From Candidatus Phosphoribacter baldrii (GTDB lineage Bacteria; Actinomycetota; Actinomycetes; Actinomycetales; Dermatophilaceae), in the NCBI GenBank assembly GCA_016704565.1, contig JADIZV010000003.1, forward strand, positions 124,001 to 188,000: DNA of 64,000 bases. The letters are read 5' to 3'. The notes under the pieces were generated by a model. It worked only from the letters and a program-made list of their open reading frames with translations. It did not search any database and was not told where the DNA came from. Each line of letters starts with the position of its first letter. The first letter of the stretch is position 1. Of this stretch, positions 36,153-43,788 are shown one piece after another. The translations under genes and the position numbers were made by a program.

Positions 36153-37514
36153 ATGCAGCGGCGCATTTTCGGGATCGAAACCGAGTTCGGGGTGACGTGC
36201 ACCCACCAGGGGCAGCGGCGTCTCACACCCGACGAGGTGTCGCGCTACCTCTTCCGTCGTGTCGTCGCGTGGGGGCGCAGCAGCAACGTCTTCCTCACTA
36301 ACGGGGCGCGGCTCTACCTCGACGTTGGCAGCCACCCCGAATTCGCCACTGCGGAGTGCGACTCAATCCGTGAGGTTGTCATCCACGACAAGGCGGGGGA
36401 GCGCATCCTTGAGGGCTTGGCCGAGGAGGCGCAACAACGGCTGGCCGACGAAGGCATCGTCGGCGACATCTATGTCTTCAAGAACAACACCGACTCGGCC
36501 GGCAACTCTTATGGGTGCCACGAGAACTACCTCATCGGGCGCACCGGCGAGTTCGGGCACGTCTCAGACATGCTCATTCCCTTCCTCATTAGCCGCCAAC
36601 TGATCTGTGGCGCAGGCAAACTCACCACCGGCCACAAGCGAGCGACCTACTGCGTCAGCCAGCGGGCCGACCACATCTGGGAGGGCGTCTCCTCAGCGAC
36701 AACCCGCAGCCGCCCCATCATCAACACTCGCGACGAGCCGCACGCCGACGCCGAGAAGTTCCGCCGCCTGCATGTCATCGTCGGTGACTCGAACATGTCC
36801 GAGACGACGACCCTGCTCAAGGTGGGTTCGGCCGACCTCGTCCTGCGGATGGCCGAGGCTGGCGTGGTGATGCGCGACCTCGCTCTGGAGAACCCGATCC
36901 GAGCGATCCGGGAGATGAGCCACGACATGACCGGCCGCCGCACTGTGCGCCTTGCCGACGGCCGAAGCATGTCGGCGCTGGATATGCAGACCGAATACCT
37001 CACCCGAGTGAGGACCTTCGCCGAGCGCGAGGGGATGACCGAGGGCACCCACGGCCGGGTTCTCGAATTGTGGGAGCGCACCCTGCGGGCCATCGAGACC
37101 GACAACCTTGCTCTTGTCGAGCGCGAGATCGACTGGGTCATCAAATGGCGGATGATCCAGCGCTATGCCGCCAAACACCACCTCGCCTTGGATGACCCCC
37201 GGTTGGCCCAGCTGGATCTGGCCTACCACGACGTCAACCGGCGCCGCGGTCTGTTCTACCTCCTGCAGCGCCGCGGCCTCGTGACCCAGGAGGCCTCCGA
37301 CCTGCAGGTGTTCCGGGCTAAGACCGTGCCGCCGCAGACGACTCGCGCGAGGTTGCGCGGCGAGTTCGTCAAGGCGGCCCAAGCCAAGCGCCGCGACTTC
37401 AGCGTCGACTGGGTGCACCTCAAACTCAACGACCAGGCCCAACGGACCGTCCTGTGCAAGGACCCGTTCGCCAGCGTCGACGAGCGGGTCGCCCGGCTCA
37501 TCGAGGCGATGTAA
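36153..37514 (+). CDS. pafA: Pup ligase PafA
   Basis: PafA joins the C-terminal Glu of deamidated Pup to substrate lysines, using ATP. The 453 residues match the family: GIETEFGV (7-14) with metal-binding glutamates, catalytic base Asp57 in LYLDVGSHPE, FKNNTDSAGNSYGCHENYL and the Pup-binding groove RPIINTRDEPHADAEKFRR. It lacks the loop found in Dop. A TAGGGT box at 36141-36146 is 6 nt before the ATG, so transcription is probably leaderless and separate from the dop operon. FKBP and pafBC genes follow. Confidence 0.95.
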   Translation: MQRRIFGIETEFGVTCTHQGQRRLTPDEVSRYLFRRVVAWGRSSNVFLTNGARLYLDVGSHPEFATAECDSIREVVIHDKAGERILEGLAEEAQQRLADEGIVGDIYVFKNNTDSAGNSYGCHENYLIGRTGEFGHVSDMLIPFLISRQLICGAGKLTTGHKRATYCVSQRADHIWEGVSSATTRSRPIINTRDEPHADAEKFRRLHVIVGDSNMSETTTLLKVGSADLVLRMAEAGVVMRDLALENPIRAIREMSHDMTGRRTVRLADGRSMSALDMQTEYLTRVRTFAEREGMTEGTHGRVLELWERTLRAIETDNLALVEREIDWVIKWRMIQRYAAKHHLALDDPRLAQLDLAYHDVNRRRGLFYLLQRRGLVTQEASDLQVFRAKTVPPQTTRARLRGEFVKAAQAKRRDFSVDWVHLKLNDQAQRTVLCKDPFASVDERVARLIEAM

Positions 37515-37606
37515 CCGCGCGGCACTCGCGGCTCACCGGTTGGCGCCACAGCGGTCCCGACTAGAGTGGCAGGGTTTCCCCGCCTGTCGCGACCCGAGGA
37601 CCCCAC

Positions 37607-38695
37607 GTGCCGACTGTGTATGCCGCCCGCCCCCGCCGTGCGTCTGCCCGCCACTCCCTGACCGCCCGCGCCGTCGTGGGGGGCGTGGCGATCGCCGTCG
37701 TGGCCGGGCTCAGTGGCTGTGGCAGCACCGCTGCGCCGTCGACGAGCACCCCGAGCAGCGTCGCGGCCTCGACGTCGACCTCCTCCGCCGCACCCGCCTC
37801 GACAGCGGCGACCGGGCCATTGGGTTCTGCGCCTGACCTCGCCGTCCTCGCCGGTGTGACCGTCTCCGGCGGCGGACCGAGCCTGGCTCCCAACGTCACG
37901 TGGACGGCCTCCCCTCTGACCGTCACGTCGACAACGAGGACGATCCTCACGGCCGGATCGGGCCCGGTCAGCACCCTCGGGAGCGTCGTCACAGCGAACC
38001 TGGCCCTGTTCAAGGGCTCCGACGGATCACGTCTGGACTCGACGTTCGAGTCAGGGAGCCCTCAGCCGTTGGAACTCGATCCCACCAAGACCGTCCCGGG
38101 GTTCGTCGCCGGGTTGCTGGGGCTCTCTCCCGGGACCCGCGCTCTCATCGTGATCCCGCCGAAAGACGCGTATGGCACAGCCGGTCGCCCTGAGATCGGG
38201 ATCTCACCCACCGAGAACCTCGTGCTCCTGGCAGACATCGTCAGCGTGACCACGCCGCTGAAACACGCCGAAGGCACCGAGGTCGCGCCGGTCGCCGGCC
38301 TTCCGACGGTCACCTTCGACCCCAAGACCGGGCCGACCATCACGGTCCCCACGGCACTCGCGGCCCCGACGACGATGGTGAGCCAACTGCTCATCGACGG
38401 AACAGGTGCGACCATCAAGGCGGGAGACCTCGTCCGCGTCCACTACACGGGTGTCCTGTGGAAAGACGGCAGCGTCTTCGACTCCTCGTGGACCAGGGGC
38501 ACGGCGTTCTCGTTCCAGGTGGGCACCGGGAGCGTCATCAAGGCCTGGGACGCGGGTTTCATCGGTAAGAAGGCCGGGTCTCGGGTGCTCCTAGTGGTGC
38601 CACCCGCCGACGGCTACGGCGCCGCAGGCTCGCCGCCGAAGATCAGCGGAACCGACACGCTGGTCTTTGTCGTCGACATCCTGGCCGTGTCCTGA
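37607..38695 (+). CDS. FKBP-type peptidyl-prolyl isomerase lipoprotein
   Basis: The 362-residue product starts with a basic region, a hydrophobic segment and a lipobox LSGC (Cys near 38), so it should be a membrane-anchored lipoprotein outside the cytoplasm, with a Ser/Thr/Ala-rich linker. It has two FKBP domains: a degenerate one at about 90-210 and a better one at about 265-362 (VRVHYTGVLWKDGSVFDSSW, WDAGFIGKKAGSRVLL). It probably helps fold exported proteins. Start is a GTG. A second, cytoplasmic FKBP gene follows 55 bp later. Confidence 0.86.
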   Translation: MPTVYAARPRRASARHSLTARAVVGGVAIAVVAGLSGCGSTAAPSTSTPSSVAASTSTSSAAPASTAATGPLGSAPDLAVLAGVTVSGGGPSLAPNVTWTASPLTVTSTTRTILTAGSGPVSTLGSVVTANLALFKGSDGSRLDSTFESGSPQPLELDPTKTVPGFVAGLLGLSPGTRALIVIPPKDAYGTAGRPEIGISPTENLVLLADIVSVTTPLKHAEGTEVAPVAGLPTVTFDPKTGPTITVPTALAAPTTMVSQLLIDGTGATIKAGDLVRVHYTGVLWKDGSVFDSSWTRGTAFSFQVGTGSVIKAWDAGFIGKKAGSRVLLVVPPADGYGAAGSPPKISGTDTLVFVVDILAVS

Positions 38696-38750
38696 CCCGG
38701 TGACCACCCGGCATACATCAGCCCCCTGAAGCAGCGAAGGAGAAGCCGCG

Positions 38751-39137
38751 ATGCCACTCGATCCCGAGCGCACCAAGCCCGAACTCGACTACCCCGGCGA
38801 TGCGCCGCCGACCGACCTGGTCATCGAGGACCTCATCGAGGGCGACGGCCCGGCCGTCGAGGCGGGCCAGACCGTGACCACCCACTACGTGGGCTGGGCC
38901 TTCTCCACCGGCGAGGAGTTCGACGCCTCGTGGAACCGCGGCGACCCACTGTCGTTCCGAGCCGGGATCGGTCAGGTCATCCACGGCTGGGACCAGGGCC
39001 TGCTCGGGATGAAGGTCGGCGGACGCCGCAAGCTCACCATCCCCTCGCACCTGGCCTACGGCGAGCGCGGGGCCGGCGGTGTGATCAAGCCGGGGGAGAC
39101 CCTCATCTTCGTCGTCGACCTCGTCGCCGTCCGCTGA
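38751..39137 (+). CDS. cytoplasmic FKBP-type peptidyl-prolyl isomerase
   Basis: The 128-residue single-domain FKBP carries TTHYVGWAFSTGEEFDASW, QVIHGWDQGLLGMKVGGRRKL, IPSHLAYGERGAGG and IFVVDLVAV, with the aromatic residues of the FK506-binding pocket in place. It has no signal peptide, so it acts in the cytoplasm. A short FKBP next to pafA and pafB is a conserved actinobacterial arrangement. A GAAGGAGAAG ribosome-binding site precedes the ATG. Confidence 0.92.
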   Translation: MPLDPERTKPELDYPGDAPPTDLVIEDLIEGDGPAVEAGQTVTTHYVGWAFSTGEEFDASWNRGDPLSFRAGIGQVIHGWDQGLLGMKVGGRRKLTIPSHLAYGERGAGGVIKPGETLIFVVDLVAVR

Positions 39138-39231
39138 CTCTCGGGCATCTCGGGGATCTCGGGGATCCTGGGGATATTGGCGTGATGTCCGCATCCCCGA
39201 CGCTTGCCTCCCGCTGGGGTACCGTCGTCGG

Positions 39232-40251
39232 GTGAGCGTCCAGCCGACCACGGCAGCCAAGACCGAGCGCCTGCTCAACCTGGTCATCGCGTTGCTGTCG
39301 ACCCGGCGCCCGCTCACCAAAGCACAGCTTCGGGCTGCCGTCCCGCATTATCAGCAGACGGCATCGGACGAGGCTTTCGACCGGATGTTCGAGCGCGACA
39401 AGGACGAACTGCGCGACCTGGGCATCCCCTTGGCGACCCAGCTCGTCGCGGCGGCATACGACGACGAGCTCGGCTATCGGATCGACCGGCGCGAATACGC
39501 GCTGCCCGAGATCGGGTTCGAGCCCGATGAGGTGGCCGCCCTCGCCCTGGCCGGGCGGGCGTGGAACCAGGCCAGCCTCGCCTCCTCCGCAGCCGCGGCG
39601 CTCACCAAGCTCGCCTCCGCCGGGGTCGAGCTCGACGAGCGCTCGGTCGTGGGCATCGAGCCTCGGGTCCGGACCACCGAGGCCGCCTTCGCCCCCGTCC
39701 ACGCCGCCGTCAAAGAACGCCGTGAACTGACCTTCAGCTATCGCAAGGCCGACGGCACGACCTCGACCCGGCGCCTGCAGCCCTGGGGAATGACCCAGTG
39801 GCGCGGCCGCTGGTATGTCACGGGCCTGGATGTCGAGCGCCAGGCCGAGCGGGTGTTCCGCCTGGGCCGGATCGAGGGGAAGGTCACCCTCGTCGGCAAG
39901 CCCGCGGCATACGAGATCCCCGACGGGCATGTCCCCCGCGTGCTGGTCGCCGCCACCGAGCCGACCCAGACCGACCAACCGCCGGCCGTGCTGCGCATCC
40001 GTCGCGGTGCTGGCAACACGCTGCGCCGCCGATCCCGCAGCGTCAATGACCTCGACGAGAGTTGGTCCTTGGTCGAGATCGACTTCAAGGAGTCCCAGGG
40101 CTTGGCCCAAGAGGTGGCCGGTTTCGGGCCGGACGTCATCGTCGAGACCCCCATGGCGCTGCGCGACGCGGTCGTGCGTTTGCTCGCGGCGGCACGCGAC
40201 CGGCATACCTCGCCCACCGCCGAGGCAACCACCCCGGGAGGTATGCCGTGA
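39232..40251 (+). CDS. pafB: WYL-domain transcriptional regulator PafB
   Basis: PafB pairs with PafC to activate DNA-damage genes independently of LexA in mycobacteria. The 339 residues have an N-terminal winged helix (about 8-70), then a WYL domain with WRGRWYVTGLDVE and RVFRLGRIEG. It is followed at once by pafC, whose GTG overlaps its stop. A copy of the window-wide octamer spans the last codons and the pafC start (40241-40248). A TACCGT box at 39220-39225 lies 6 nt before the GTG. Confidence 0.92.
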   Translation: MSVQPTTAAKTERLLNLVIALLSTRRPLTKAQLRAAVPHYQQTASDEAFDRMFERDKDELRDLGIPLATQLVAAAYDDELGYRIDRREYALPEIGFEPDEVAALALAGRAWNQASLASSAAAALTKLASAGVELDERSVVGIEPRVRTTEAAFAPVHAAVKERRELTFSYRKADGTTSTRRLQPWGMTQWRGRWYVTGLDVERQAERVFRLGRIEGKVTLVGKPAAYEIPDGHVPRVLVAATEPTQTDQPPAVLRIRRGAGNTLRRRSRSVNDLDESWSLVEIDFKESQGLAQEVAGFGPDVIVETPMALRDAVVRLLAAARDRHTSPTAEATTPGGMP

Positions 40252-41357
40252 CCGCCCACCGCGCGCCGCGCCCGGCCCCGGAGAGCGCCACCGCGCGGCT
40301 GTCCCGGCTGCTCACCATGGTCCCGTGGCTCTTGGCCCGCCAAGGTGTCGACATCGACGTGGCCGCAGCCCAGTTCGGCGTGACCCGCGAGCAGCTCGAG
40401 TCCGACCTGGAACTGCTGTTCGTGTGCGGCACGCCCGGTCACCTGCCCGACGATCTCATCGAGGCCGACTGGGAGGACGGGCACGTCTACATCGGCAACG
40501 CCGACGCCATCTCCCGGCCGCTGCGGTTCACCGTCGACGAAGCCCTCACCCTCATGGTCGGGCTCCGCGCATTGGCAGCCACCCCCGGTGTGACGGGCGC
40601 ATCGGGGGCCACGGGCGGCGAGGCGATCCTGCGCGCGCTGGCCAAGCTCGAGGAGGCCACCGGTGAAGCGGCCGGCGTGGCCGCCCGGGTGCGGGTCACC
40701 CTCGACGACGGGGCTGCCGAGACGATCCTGGCCGACGCATCCCGGGCCGTGCAGGACCGTCGTCGGGTGCGCCTGCGTTACCAGTCGTTCGGCCGCGACG
40801 AAGTGACCGAACGGGACGTCGACCCGATGCGGGTCACCAGCCTCGACGCCCACTGGTACCTCGAAGGGTGGTGCCACCGGGCCGAGGACACCCGGCTGTT
40901 CCGCCTGGATCGGGTGCAGTCCCTTGAGGTGCTGGAGGTCGACGGGACGCCACCCGATGTCGCTCAACTCCGGGATCTGGCAGGCCAGACCTACCGGCCC
41001 TCGCCCGACGACGTGCTCGTCGAGCTGGTGACCGAACCGGGCGCGGCCTGGGTCGCCGACTATTACCCGGTCGAGTCGGTCGTCGATCTCGGTGAGGGGC
41101 GCCGACAGATCCGGTTGCGCGCGGCAGACACGACCTGGTTGCGTCGCCTCGCCTGGCGTCACGGCGGTCAGGTGCATATCCTCACCCCCGCCGCGCTGGC
41201 GGCGGAGGTCGCGCTCGGGGCGGACGCGGCGCTCGCGGCATACCCGCCGGACGTCGTGCGCGGGCTGGGAGGGGACGGTATGCCGCCCACCGCCGTGGCG
41301 ACCCCCGTGGCGACCCCCATGGCGGCCCCGGTGCCCACTCCGGATGGCGCCGGGTGA
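40248..41357 (+). CDS. pafC: WYL-domain transcriptional regulator PafC
   Basis: PafC is the partner of PafB. The 369 residues begin with a diverged helix-turn-helix (ARLSRLLTMVPWLLARQGVDI) and carry a WYL domain with VRLRYQSFGRDEVTERDVDP and HWYLEGWCHRAEDTRLFRLDRV. The C-terminal ~35 residues are a Pro/Ala/Thr-rich tail. Start and stop both overlap neighbours through GTGA, so pafB, pafC and the following membrane-protein gene are translationally coupled. Confidence 0.91.
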   Translation: MTAHRAPRPAPESATARLSRLLTMVPWLLARQGVDIDVAAAQFGVTREQLESDLELLFVCGTPGHLPDDLIEADWEDGHVYIGNADAISRPLRFTVDEALTLMVGLRALAATPGVTGASGATGGEAILRALAKLEEATGEAAGVAARVRVTLDDGAAETILADASRAVQDRRRVRLRYQSFGRDEVTERDVDPMRVTSLDAHWYLEGWCHRAEDTRLFRLDRVQSLEVLEVDGTPPDVAQLRDLAGQTYRPSPDDVLVELVTEPGAAWVADYYPVESVVDLGEGRRQIRLRAADTTWLRRLAWRHGGQVHILTPAALAAEVALGADAALAAYPPDVVRGLGGDGMPPTAVATPVATPMAAPVPTPDGAG

Positions 41358-41713
41358 TGCGCGGGTTGGTGTGGACCCTCGTGTGGCTGGCCATCGTCGC
41401 CGGGTGTGGGTGGTACCTCTGGCGCCGGCTGCGGTGGTTGTGGGGTCGATCCGAGTTGCTGGGGGAGACCCTGGCCGAGGCAGAGGCCCTGGTGTCGTCG
41501 GCCACTGACCACCCGGAACCTGCGATTGGCGACGCGCCGCCGACTGACGCAGCCCCCGAGCTGGCGATCTTCCGCAACCCGGCCGAGGTGGCCGTGGAAC
41601 GCGAGCGCCTGCGCGAGACGTTGCGAGAAGAACGGGCTGCGCGACGCCGAGCGGCACTCCCTGCCTGGGCGCGCCCTTTAGACTCAACAGACGCCAGCGA
41701 ACGAAAGGCCTGA
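41354..41713 (+). CDS. single-pass membrane protein of unknown function
   Basis: The 119-residue product has one N-terminal membrane segment (about residues 4-23, LVWTLVWLAIVAGCGWYLW) followed by a basic stretch (RRLRWLWGR) and a charged, helical cytoplasmic tail rich in Arg/Glu at about 75-100. It starts at a GTG overlapping the pafC stop and ends 5 bp before tatA. I do not recognise a family. Its fixed place between pafC and tatA suggests a link to membrane export, but that is only context. Confidence 0.72.
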   Translation: MMRGLVWTLVWLAIVAGCGWYLWRRLRWLWGRSELLGETLAEAEALVSSATDHPEPAIGDAPPTDAAPELAIFRNPAEVAVERERLRETLREERAARRRAALPAWARPLDSTDASERKA

Positions 41714-41718
41714 CCAGC

Positions 41719-41958
41719 ATGTTCCTCAGGGAGCCCAGCCACTGGGCGATTGTCATCCTCGTGCTCGTCCTGCTCTTCGGCTGGAAGCGGCTGCCCGACA
41801 TGGCTCGCAGCGTTGGCCGGTCGATGCGGATCTTCAAGTCCGAGGTCAACGAGATGAAGAACGACGGCAAGGACAGCCGCCCGAGCCCGGCCGCCGACGA
41901 CGTCGTGGCGGGGGACGTGGTGCCGCCCCGGACGACCGACGACCGCCCCGCGGGCTGA
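41719..41958 (+). CDS. tatA: twin-arginine translocase subunit TatA
   Basis: TatA multimers form the conduit of the twin-arginine export system. The 79-residue protein has the short N-terminal membrane helix WAIVILVLVLLFGWKRLPDMAR with the conserved FG hinge, then an amphipathic helix (SVGRSMRIFKSEVNEM) and an acidic tail. It is followed by tatC 84 bp later. The -10-like TTTAGACT region upstream does not fit leaderless spacing; a weak GAAAGG may serve as the ribosome-binding site. Confidence 0.93.
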   Translation: MFLREPSHWAIVILVLVLLFGWKRLPDMARSVGRSMRIFKSEVNEMKNDGKDSRPSPAADDVVAGDVVPPRTTDDRPAG

Positions 41959-42042
41959 CCACGCGGCTGCGCGGGCCCCAGGGGTATGCCGCCCCCGAAG
42001 ACCCGCCGTCTGCTCTGACCGCTGTCAGGAGCCTTACCGACC

Positions 42043-42870
42043 ATGGCGCGCCTCCGATTCCGCCGCAACCGTGATCCCGAAGGACGGATGTCCCTCGGGG
42101 ATCATCTGCGCGAGCTGCGCAACCGGACGCTCATCAGTGCCCTGGCCATCCTGGTCGGCTCGATCTATGGCTGGCTCAACTGGGAACCGTTGTTCAACCG
42201 ACTCATCGAGCCCGTCCTGACGGTCGCCAAGGCCAAGACCCAGGGCCAAGGGATCACCGCGGTCACCTTCGTCGGGCTGACCGACTCGTTCTCGACGCTC
42301 ATCACCGTGGGGTTGTTCGTCGGGCTCGTCGTCGCTTCGCCCGTGTGGTTGTGGCAGATCTGGGCCTTCATCGTCCCGGGGCTCACACGGCGCGAGAAGG
42401 GCCTGGCCCTGGCGTTCATCGGTGCCGCCGTGCCGCTCTTCCTGGCCGGGTGCCTCCTGGCGTTCTGGGTGCTCCCGCGAGCAGTCAGCGCCCTGTTGAG
42501 TTTCACCCCAAGCGCCGGTTCCAACATCCTGGACGTCTCGCCCTACCTGAGCTTCGTCCTCAAGTTCATCCTCGTCTTCGGGTTGGGCTTCCTGCTCCCG
42601 GTCTTCCTCGTCGGGCTCAACGTCGCTCACATCCTCAGCGGGCGGCTCATGCTGCGGGCCTGGCGCGGCGCCGTCTTCTTGTGCTTCCTCTTCACCGCGA
42701 TGATGACGCCGGACCCCAACCCGTTCACGATGATCATCCTGGCCATCCCCTTGGCAGCGCTCTACTTCGCCGCGGTCGGGGTCTCGCTGCTGCTCGATAA
42801 GCGCCGCTCCAAGAAGGACCCGTCCGCCGCGTGGCTGCAGGTCGCTGACGACGAGGCGTCCGCCCTGTAA
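42043..42870 (+). CDS. tatC: twin-arginine translocase subunit TatC
   Basis: TatC is the multi-spanning receptor for twin-arginine signal peptides. The 275 residues contain six membrane segments and the conserved N-terminal signature SLGDHLRELRNR. The periplasmic loop after the first helix includes LFNRLIEPVL, and the conserved segment FSTLITVGLFVGLVVASP follows. tatA lies directly upstream. No tatB is seen in this neighbourhood; it is usually elsewhere in actinobacteria. Confidence 0.94.
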   Translation: MARLRFRRNRDPEGRMSLGDHLRELRNRTLISALAILVGSIYGWLNWEPLFNRLIEPVLTVAKAKTQGQGITAVTFVGLTDSFSTLITVGLFVGLVVASPVWLWQIWAFIVPGLTRREKGLALAFIGAAVPLFLAGCLLAFWVLPRAVSALLSFTPSAGSNILDVSPYLSFVLKFILVFGLGFLLPVFLVGLNVAHILSGRLMLRAWRGAVFLCFLFTAMMTPDPNPFTMIILAIPLAALYFAAVGVSLLLDKRRSKKDPSAAWLQVADDEASAL

Positions 42871-42879
42871 CCTCACCGC

Positions 42880-43788
42880 GTGACTCACTTCACCGGCCCG
42901 CTGCGCCGGATCGGGCTCTACGCCAACCCCGTGTCCGGCCGCGGTCGCGGCGTCCCCGCCGCGGCCCAGCTGCGCGGCATACTCGCCGATGCGGGGCACA
43001 TCGTCCTGGACGTCACCGCACAGTCGGCCGCGGAGGGGCGGGTGCGCGCCTACGAGGCCGTGCGATCAGGGGCGATCGACGCCCTCGCGGTCGTCGGTGG
43101 CGACGGGACGGCCCATCTGGGGGCCAACGCGTGCGCAGGCACCGACATCCCGCTCGTTGTCGTTCCGGCCGGCACCGGCAACGACAATGCCCGCAGCCTC
43201 GGTATGCCGCGCAAAGACATCCCCGCGATCGCCCGGATGATCTCGGCCGGTCACACCCGACGGATCGACGTCGGCCGGTGCGTCACCCCCGACGGGGAGC
43301 GTTGGTGGCTCGGTGTGCTCGGCGGGGGTTTCGACACGCTCGTCAACACCCGCGGCCGCACCCTCAAGGCGCTGCACGGGACCCCGCGCTATCTCGCGGC
43401 CGTCGCCTTGGAGTTACCGCGGTTCAACGGCATCCCGTATGCCGTGCAGGTCGATGACCAGCGTCGCGAGACCCAAGCCATGCTTGTCGCCGTCGCCAAC
43501 GGCGGCACGTTCGGCGGTGGGATGAAGGTCTGCCCGGACGCGTCGATGACCGATGGCCTCTTCGACGTGATGATCCTGCACCAGATCGGGCGCGGCGAGT
43601 TCCTCAAGATCTTCCCCAAGGTCTTCTCCGGGGGCCATGTCACCCACCCCGCGGTCGAGATCCTGCGCGGCCGGCACGTGCGGCTGGAGTCCGACGGCAT
43701 CGACAGCCAGGCCGACGGGGAGGACTTCCTGCCGCTGCCGGTCGACCTGGAGACCGTCCCCGGAGCTCTCGCCGTCGTCGCCCCGTGA
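42880..43788 (+). CDS. diacylglycerol kinase-family lipid kinase
   Basis: The 302-residue protein has the DAGK catalytic signatures: YANPVSGRGRG near the start, VVGGDGTAHLGANA (about 68-81) for nucleotide binding and VPAGTGNDNARSLGMP (about 98-113). The C-terminal beta-sandwich includes ANGGTFGGGMKVCPDASMTDGLFDV. It probably phosphorylates diacylglycerol or a related lipid at the membrane. Its stop overlaps the helY start (GTGA), and a TAACCT box at 42868-42873 lies 6 nt before the GTG. Confidence 0.88.
   Translation: MTHFTGPLRRIGLYANPVSGRGRGVPAAAQLRGILADAGHIVLDVTAQSAAEGRVRAYEAVRSGAIDALAVVGGDGTAHLGANACAGTDIPLVVVPAGTGNDNARSLGMPRKDIPAIARMISAGHTRRIDVGRCVTPDGERWWLGVLGGGFDTLVNTRGRTLKALHGTPRYLAAVALELPRFNGIPYAVQVDDQRRETQAMLVAVANGGTFGGGMKVCPDASMTDGLFDVMILHQIGRGEFLKIFPKVFSGGHVTHPAVEILRGRHVRLESDGIDSQADGEDFLPLPVDLETVPGALAVVAP

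Noticed and set aside
39738..42068. A 776-codon minus-strand frame opposite pafB-pafC-tatA
   Set aside because: It spans several well-identified genes on the other strand and has the low-complexity composition of an antisense shadow.
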